Assembly (NCBI GenBank): GCA_039566865.1
Contig: CM076953.1
Location: 2,108,001 to 2,172,000 of the forward strand
Origin: Aurelia coerulea
Taxonomy: Eukaryota; Cnidaria; Scyphozoa; Semaeostomeae; Ulmaridae
Direction of reading: 5' to 3'
DNA length: 64,000 nucleotides
The first letter of the stretch is position 1. Every line of letters starts with the position of its first letter. Below the pieces are notes generated by a model, which was not told where the DNA came from, searched no databases, and saw only the letters and a program-made list of their open reading frames with translations. The position numbers and the translations under genes were made by a program. Below are positions 57,774-64,000 of this stretch, in pieces.

Positions 57774-59007
57774 TTAGTTAAATTTTGTTACAATTTCTCT
57801 CCATTTTCTTCTGTCACTTGCGATTTCTTCGAGGTTGTTTATCTCAACGTTTTTATCTTTGAGTTCCCTTAAAACTTGACTGTACCATGTTGTGATGGGA
57901 TGGCCTTTTGGTCTTGTTACTGCTCGTTTGAATTCGTTTATTGCTTGCTTGCATGGTGTATTTTCAGGGAGGCGTAGTGCATGTCCAAACCACCTAATTC
58001 GCTGTTTTTGTATGATTTTTGACCATAATTCTTGTTTTGTCAACTTCATTAAATTTTCGTTTGATATCTTTGTTGGCCATTTTATGTTGAGTGCTTTTCT
58101 TAGTAATTTTCTTTGGGTTGCATCAATTTTGTTTCTAGTTTTATTGGTAACTGTCCATAGGCATGTGTTGTACATATAGACACTCCTTATGAATGCATTG
58201 AAAATTTCCATCTTTTTCTCTATGTTTATATTGCTTGTCCATATTTCTGTCAGGTTGTTCATGGCATTTGTGGCTAGCATGGTACGGTGTTTCCTATCTT
58301 CTTCAGTATCTAGCTTTGACCCTAAATATTTACACTTGGTCCATGTGCCATATCGATTGTCACGATTTACGATATGTTGTTCAGTTTTGTCTTCATTGCA
58401 TAAAAGGTTTCTACTTCTTAATCTTCCTGGTATTGTTGATTTTATGTATTCAACTGCTCTTTTATCTTTCGTTACTATAGCGCTTCCGCAGTCATCAGCA
58501 TATTGTGTGTCTATTTTTAAGGCTTCTTGCATTATTTTGTGGCTTTGCATGGGAGAGAGGCAATAATCATGATCTTTTGATGCTTGATGGGGTGATTCTC
58601 TTAGATGTGCTGGTAGTGCGTAGCTATGATCATTTAAATGGATGTTGTACTCAAGTGTTTTTGCAAGGTAAAGGATGAAAAATATTGCACTAAGACAGTC
58701 TCCTTGTGGCGATCCGGTGTTTGTTGTGAAAGGTTGACTAAAACTGTTTCCACATTTTACTGTGTATTCTATTCCTTCAAGCATTACTTTTATAATATGC
58801 AATTCATCACTATCAACAATGTGCTTCAGGTCTTCTATTAAAGTTTTTCTGTGAATTGTATCAAAGGCTTTTGATAGGTCCATTAGTAGGATGTGGAGAT
58901 CATAATCATTGGATGATATTGCTTTCTCAGCTAGTATTTTGTAAGTGCATACATGTTCTGTGCTTGACCTATTTTTTTTTTTGTCCATAATGTCTCGTTC
59001 AATTCTT
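57774..59007 (-). pseudogene. LINE reverse transcriptase and C-terminal domain
   Basis: Read on the - strand: LLMDLSKAFDTIHRKTLIED (motif with the first catalytic Asp), TNTGSPQGDCLSAIFFILYL, then DTQYADDCGSAIV, the YADD box of non-LTR reverse transcriptases, and a C-terminal part ending RIRWFGHALRLPE, AVTRPKGHPITTWYSQVLRE, ASDRRKWREIV. The core is uninterrupted for about 400 residues, so this copy is fairly young. The N-terminal endonuclease is absent; the frame runs into a MITE at 59008. The C-terminal layout resembles RTE or related clades, but I do not assign one. Confidence 0.85.
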
Positions 59008-59272
59008 ACCCTGACCATCCCCCCCCCCGGGCATTTGCACAACAAATTTTCCCGGCCCCCGGGCATTTGACCGTACATTTTTCCCCGGCCCCCAGGCATT
59101 TGAGTAGCATTTGGCAAGAACGAGAGCTTTTGCTTATACAGTGACTGGGAATATAGCATTTTTTCAGTGCCCGGCCCCCGGGCATTTGACCATCAATTTT
59201 TCCCCGGGCATTTGAGCAAGGAATTTTTGTTGACCCCCGGGCTGCCCGGGGGGGATGGTCAGGGTAGGAATT
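59008..59272. mobile_element. GC-rich MITE at the LINE 5' break
   Basis: Long inverted ends, CTTACCCTGACCATCCCCCC and the reverse complement ending GGTCAGGGTAGGAATTGAAC; inside are four GGCATTTG units with CCCCGGGC. It supplies the artificial Gly/Pro-rich start of the LINE frame. Confidence 0.75.
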
Positions 59273-59454
59273 GAACGCGACATAAGGCCCTCAGTGGAGC
59301 GACAACAACAACAACAATTCAACTCAATTAGATGAGCGTAACTAGAGGGTCCTTATGTAGTGAGGCTAATAAAAGAGTAGCTGTGAGGTAGCTACGAATA
59401 ACGAAGGAGGAAAGACCACGCTGAAGTCTGAAAGAGGTTTGTTTAAAATTAGGG

Positions 59455-59586
59455 GCTTAATGGAGGATTTACCAAATGAAAGGTTCCAAACCAGATGATG
59501 ACGCGACCGAAAATTGACACAAATCTCCTGCTCTTTGTATTAACATAAAGAATTATCCATGAATTGCCACTTGCATTGAACACCCG
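59455..59586 (-). pseudogene. Fragment of a second class A receptor gene
   Basis: 59519-59585 is nearly identical to 55774-55840 of the receptor gene (shared AAGAATTATCCATGAATTGC and CACTTGCATTG), encoding the end of TM7 and RSRRFVS. Then it diverges in the tail region. On the other side it is cut at 59587 by a G-run with GGTACTTGACT, the end of a CCCGGG-type MITE. Confidence 0.7.
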
Positions 59587-60032
59587 GGGGGGGGTACTTG
59601 ACTAATGGCGATCAAATGAAATTTTATCGCGGTTAATGGAACTTTGATGTCTGTATGGTGTGGTATGAGGGGGGCTAGGCCCCTGCACATGTCATGTTTA
59701 TTTTGAAGGAATTTAGTCATGCCGTCGTAGCATATGGCCTTACGTTCCGCTCTTTACACCAGTCGGTTAGTTCATGAGCCGTTTGTTTTGATTATTGTTT
59801 GTTATTCTCAGGAGTAACTTCCTGCTGTCTTGTGCATTGGGAGCAGAAGTTTTGCCTTTTTCTCGTGGCTAGTATAAAAGTGAAACGTGTTGGCTTATCG
59901 TTGTCTATCTTCATCAGCCAGAGACAGCAGGTGGTTCTGCGATTCAAGTTCGCTGTGTGCGGTGACGTGTCATTGAACTGCTTTGGTGAGAGCTTTCTGA
60001 TTTGAATTATTTTCTCTCGTGTTATATTTATC
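59587..60032 (+). promoter_or_regulatory. Leader and promoter region of the DIRS-like element
   Basis: Begins with a MITE end (GGGGGGGGTACTTGACT). TATAAAA at 59873-59879, 153 bp before the ORF1 ATG, is a candidate promoter. The left terminus of the retroelement is not resolved. Confidence 0.4.
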
Positions 60033-60862
60033 ATGTCTGATGAAGATACTTCGACTAACTCGAATTTGACAGGTGGAGATTTAATGGGTGCAAGATTGGG
60101 GGTTCTTGAATCAGCTATATCGAATATTCAGCAGTCAGTCGGGCGTCTTTTGACTTCGGGGGGGGCCTGATGTCAATGTTTCAAACCAAGATGCAACATC
60201 GTTCTCTGGTACAAGCTCACAGGCATCCGTTATTTCTACGAGCTCAGGTCAATCTGCTTTTAGCCAAAACTTTGCCCCTTCATTTTTGCCCGTGGCTTCA
60301 GTTGGCCTTAGTCAATCTAATGTTTTTCTGTCGTCAAGCCTCCAGGGTCAGCCGACCACGAGCTCAGCCTCAGCTCAGTCCACCAGTGTCCCAAGCCTAG
60401 CTAATTGGAATATTCCTAAAGAACTTTTTGCGTTGAATCCTCAACTTTTTGTCACCAGCCAAATTTCACAGCCTGGTTTTTCCGTTGCTGAAAGTCTGCC
60501 GCCTGTACCTGGTTACATTGTAAACATGGTAAAGAAGAACATTTTTGTCGATTTGGTCCTTTTGCGCCCAGCTAATTTGGACAAACTCCCCCCAGTTGAA
60601 CCTGTTGGGGCTCAGTTAATGCGCCTTTTGAAATGCGAAAAAAATTCAGAGTTGCAGCCAATTCGCAATTTTCAGGACTGGGCCGAGGCATGGATCGTGT
60701 TTGCTTCCTTGTACCTCCAATTCAATCAGAGCAAAGTTGGGCAGCTCATGGGTTATTTTTTGCAAATATCTAAAATCCAGAGAGAATCTTATGGCGAAGG
60801 ATGGTTGGCTTATGATCGTGCTTTTCGCAAGAGGGTGGCAGAAAATCCCTTATCAACTTGGT
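60033..60862 (+). pseudogene. DIRS-like retrotransposon ORF1 (gag-like), interrupted
   Basis: ATG at 60033 opens a frame that meets TGA at 60168 after a run of G (60158-60165); reading resumes one base over and stays open to 60862. Visible parts are a Ser/Gln-rich stretch and a conserved segment with FQDWAEAWIVFASLYLQFNQ and GWLAYDRAFRKRVAENPLST. A Trp, Tyr-Asp and Phe-Arg pattern of this kind is known from ORF1 of animal DIRS-type or related elements; the exact class is inferred. The reading frame is then broken by the hAT-like insertion and resumes at 63993 outside it. Confidence 0.65.
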
Positions 60863-62115
60863 CAGGGGCGGATCCAGGGGGTGGCGAGGGTTGCTCAAGC
60901 CACGGTCAGATTTTCAAGGATTTAATTATTCTCCAACATTCTATCAAATAACTAAAAAAAAATTCTAAAACAAAATCGCCGTTAGAATTGTCTCAGCAGC
61001 ACTCAAAAGAAAGCACTTTTCACATCCAAATCAATGAATAAGGGTCACAAAATCTAAAATCGTAACTAATCATACGGCAGCTGCAAGATCCTTACAGCCA
61101 ATCACTGAATGACTTTTTAAAGATTTGAATATTGGCGGGAGCCACACTTGGCAGATCTGAGCCACGGTCTTCAGGATTCAACCAATCATCGTGCAGCAAA
61201 ATCAAGTGAAAAATGGCGGGAGCCACGGACAGCCACTCTTCATTTTGAAAAGTAGAGCAGGCCAATAGAAATTAAGATGAGCCAACCATCTACCAATCAA
61301 GTGAAACTGTCTCCCAGTCTTCACTTGTTCTGCGCGATCTGATAGAATTATGATCTCTCGTGTCCTGCATAATGGCAGCTCACAGTGAAGGTGTCTTGCC
61401 AAAAGTTGCTGAGTATCTTAGAAGAAAGGCAAACGGAAGTCACAAGGAGAGCTCGAATGTTTACACCGACAATGCCTGCAGACCATGGATGATGCTAACA
61501 GCTGCCTGAAAATGTACCAGTTTAGTAAAATGCCATTTCTGATGGCTCAAAGCTGGACGGTGTCGTACGCTATCTATGGCCTAGTTCAGTCCCGGGTGCA
61601 GTAGGTTGGTATCACTGATCTAAGCAAGGGCGCCTACCTTGTAGGAAGTGTGTTTATTCCCAGTACTGTAGAGTAATGGGTGTCCTGTGACCCAGTACAG
61701 AGAGTGTCCTAAAGCCGTACCCAGAAGTACACAGAGTCAGTCCTCTCACGGTCAAGATGACTTATGAATAAGTTTGTGGTTTCAAATTCCGGTGTTACGA
61801 AACAAGATATCAACTGTTATACGATCTGGCCACAGGGAATCAGACAGCGTGATTTTTGATTGGTCAACTCTAACAGACGTTAGAATTTGAAAATCCCAGT
61901 AACAAGAAAAGCTTAGGGGTATGAAACTTTTCCTAACTCTATTGTTCACTTTTCTCACAAGCGCGTTACACGTTGCTGTGGTCAGAGCCCGTTGCTATGG
62001 CCAGTAAACAAAACTTGCAGTAAATTGAGCTGGGGGTTGGCACTGCTAAGAAATTTTTTAGCCGGTTGTTCGCTTATTGTCACCCAGTGTCTGTGGTCGT
62101 CTGACTTGACTTCAG

Positions 62116-62235
62116 ATATATTTTGGTTTTATTTTCGCGGAAGAGACTTGGGGCAGAGGTATTTATTTTGGTTTTATTTTGGCGGAAGAGACTTGGGATA
62201 TATTTTGGTTTTATTTTCGCGGAAGAGACTTTGGG
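62116..62235. repeat. Tandem repeat in copy B
   Basis: Same triple unit as at 29-148. Confidence 0.85.
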
Positions 62236-63417
62236 CAAGTCCAAACTGAGGTAAGCAAAATTGTTTAAATTAACCGTTTTGTTGTTGAAATATTGATTTT
62301 GCAAGTACTTTTCTTCATTCAAAGTAGCATAACATAAAGGAATAATTGGTTCAATAGCATACAAGCGTTTAATAAGTTTAAATTCTCAATTAGGCTAAGG
62401 ATTTGCCTTGTGCATGAAAGGAAACTGTAGAATTTGAATGAAGAATACATTTGAAAAATATATTTTAACTTGGAACTTGACCTCTTCTATTTATCATGGT
62501 TTCTTAATTTTCTGGAGGTGCAGGTAAAATTTCTTGAAAGCCGTTGCTTCTAAAAACGTGTAATGATTGTTATTCTCAGGTACTACGCTCGTCCTCCAAT
62601 AATCTTGAGGATTGACTTTTTCACGCGACCCCCTAGTTTGCACACGGTGTCACTTTTCACATCTGGTTGAACAAAGGCTTATGTAAACAATTTTGCTTGA
62701 CTGAAACCACAACGGATAGAACGCGCTTGTGATAATCTTCTCTTGAGATCCTGCTCGCTGATTGGTTTATCTGCAGAAGTTGCATACCCCTCAGTTTATT
62801 ATGATATACAAAGATTAACAGGACTGGGTCATAGGACACCGCGTAAAGTACCGTGGATCAACACACTTCCTACAAGGTAGGCGCCCTTGATCTAAGTCGG
62901 TATATTATCAAATATCATCAAGGGCAAAAATTGCGGTTAGAACTGTATTTCATTTGACATGTTTGATCTTTGATCAGAGCTTGGGACTTCCTGTGAGCTT
63001 TATGGTTTTAAAAAGATAAATATTTCGGAACAATCCAGGCACGAGCTTGTCAAAATCAGTCAGCAGGTATCTCTGTATTGTTTTCTACATTCGAGAATTC
63101 TATACGTCCTTATAGAATTTAATTTCTATGCCCAAAACAAACATCTTTAGTAACAAGAAAAAGTTTCAAGACATCAATTATTGAATTATCTCTCGATTAG
63201 AAGATTTTCTTTAATTTTGAGAAAGATAATAAGATCAAATCTTCCATCGAGGAAGGAAAATCACCTTCAATATTTTGAGGAAGGGAAGCTACTGTGCACG
63301 AAACTACAATTAATTTTGAGAAATATAAAACATTGCTATTTGATCTTGGATAAAATAGTTTACCCAGACGCCCATACGAGAACGACTGGGATTCTGTAAT
63401 AGTCTCAATGATTCATA

Positions 63418-63722
63418 CCATGGGAGGAGGGTACTTGACTTTCAATTGTACGGGGTGTGCACTCCTCCAGGAAAATTTTTTCCCCCTGCTTCAGAATTTT
63501 CCCTCTAAATGATAGCCGGCATTAGAAAAATTGGCGAAAAGAATACTCCAAAACGTAAAAATTTGTCAAAAATAATGAAATCACACTTTTGACAAACGGC
63601 TTTAGAAAAATTGCCCTCTTTTGATAACCGGCGTTTGTAAAAAGAGGCGAAAACGATACCCGGAAAGAAGTGCACATCCCCTCAGCAAAGTGTACTAAGT
63701 ACCCCACCCCCCACCCCCCGGG
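63418..63722. mobile_element. CCCGGG-ended MITE nested in copy B
   Basis: Same insertion as at 1331-1635 with the same TGATTCATA duplication. Confidence 0.75.
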
Positions 63723-64000
63723 TGATTCATACATCGGCCCTTTTCCCTCTTGATTTTTTCTCTCTGTTTTATGGCACTCACTTACTACAGTTACACTCTC
63801 ACTTTTTGACAACAGACTGTCAGATAGGGCGTTTCCGACGATGTAAAGGGCGTGGCCCCCAAAAATTTTTCCGGGGGCTCCGCCCCCGGACCCCCGTGTA
63901 GCTCGCGCTTCGCGCTCGCTACCCTACCTTCTTTCGGTCGCGCTCCGCGCTCCCAGGAGCCACGGTCAGATTTTAGGCTAGATCCGCCCCTGTTGGTCCG

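Larger units (their letters stand above)
60863..63992. mobile_element. hAT-like non-autonomous element, copy B (complete)
   Basis: 3130 bp. Terminal inverted repeats CAGGGGCGGATCCAG and CTAGATCCGCCCCTG (14 of 15 match). TTGGT at 60858-60862 and 63993-63997 is an apparent 5-bp target duplication. GCCACGGTC or close forms recur near both ends (60899, 61160, 61220, 63957). Inside are a 40-bp triplet repeat (62116-62235), an inverted pair carrying GGCGCCTACCTTGTAGGAAG (61629-61648 and 62863-62890), and a nested MITE. No transposase is encoded. CAGGGGCGG ends are typical of hAT, though 8-bp duplications are usual there. Confidence 0.8.

Noticed and set aside
58189..58566. 125-codon hydrophobic + strand frame
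   Set aside because: It is the antisense of the LINE reverse transcriptase, which has clear catalytic motifs.
59008..59159. Gly/Pro-rich N-terminus of the LINE protein
   Set aside because: It is translation through a GC-rich MITE and not part of the protein.

Overview
The window reads as nuclear DNA of an invertebrate animal. It is AT-rich, with short exons separated by introns, standard GT/AG splice sites and very many short transposon-derived repeats. The encoded proteins, the intronless 7TM receptors and the mix of DIRS-like, LINE and MITE families suggest an anthozoan cnidarian (stony coral or sea anemone). That placement is inference, since no species marker is present.

Two DNA-repair genes lie head-to-tail on the + strand. 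From 2123 to 11493 are the last ten coding exons of a gene whose C-terminus resembles MMS22L, the partner of TONSL in repair of broken replication forks. From 16533 to 53743 is an apparently complete REV3L gene, the catalytic subunit of translesion DNA polymerase zeta. I resolve it as 35 exons whose phases all agree, giving about 3299 residues. It has the N-terminal domain, a 4.6-kb exon for a disordered region, two REV7-binding motifs, a degenerate exonuclease domain, polymerase motifs A, B and C, and both C-terminal cysteine motifs. An antisense tRNA-Val(AAC) gene sits in one intron (23915-23987).

Two 7TM receptor genes lie on the - strand: a class-B-like one between the repair genes (13955-14833) and a class A one after REV3L (55680-56735). 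A decayed piece of a second class A receptor is at 59455-59586.

The rest is mobile-element debris, much of it nested. It includes LINE 3' ends and a LINE reverse transcriptase (57774-59007), a tRNA-derived SINE, long fold-back elements, TTAA-flanked and TA-flanked MITEs, and GC-rich CCCGGG-ended MITEs. At the right edge a DIRS-like ORF1 is interrupted by a 3.1-kb hAT-like non-autonomous element. The last 1905 bp of that element also form positions 1-1905, so two apparently identical copies flank the window.

The most unusual signals are three partial exon duplications in REV3L (of exons 16, 26 and 35, one of them later split by a fold-back element), the paired young hAT-like copies with an apparent 5-bp target duplication, and several near-perfect long hairpins in introns.
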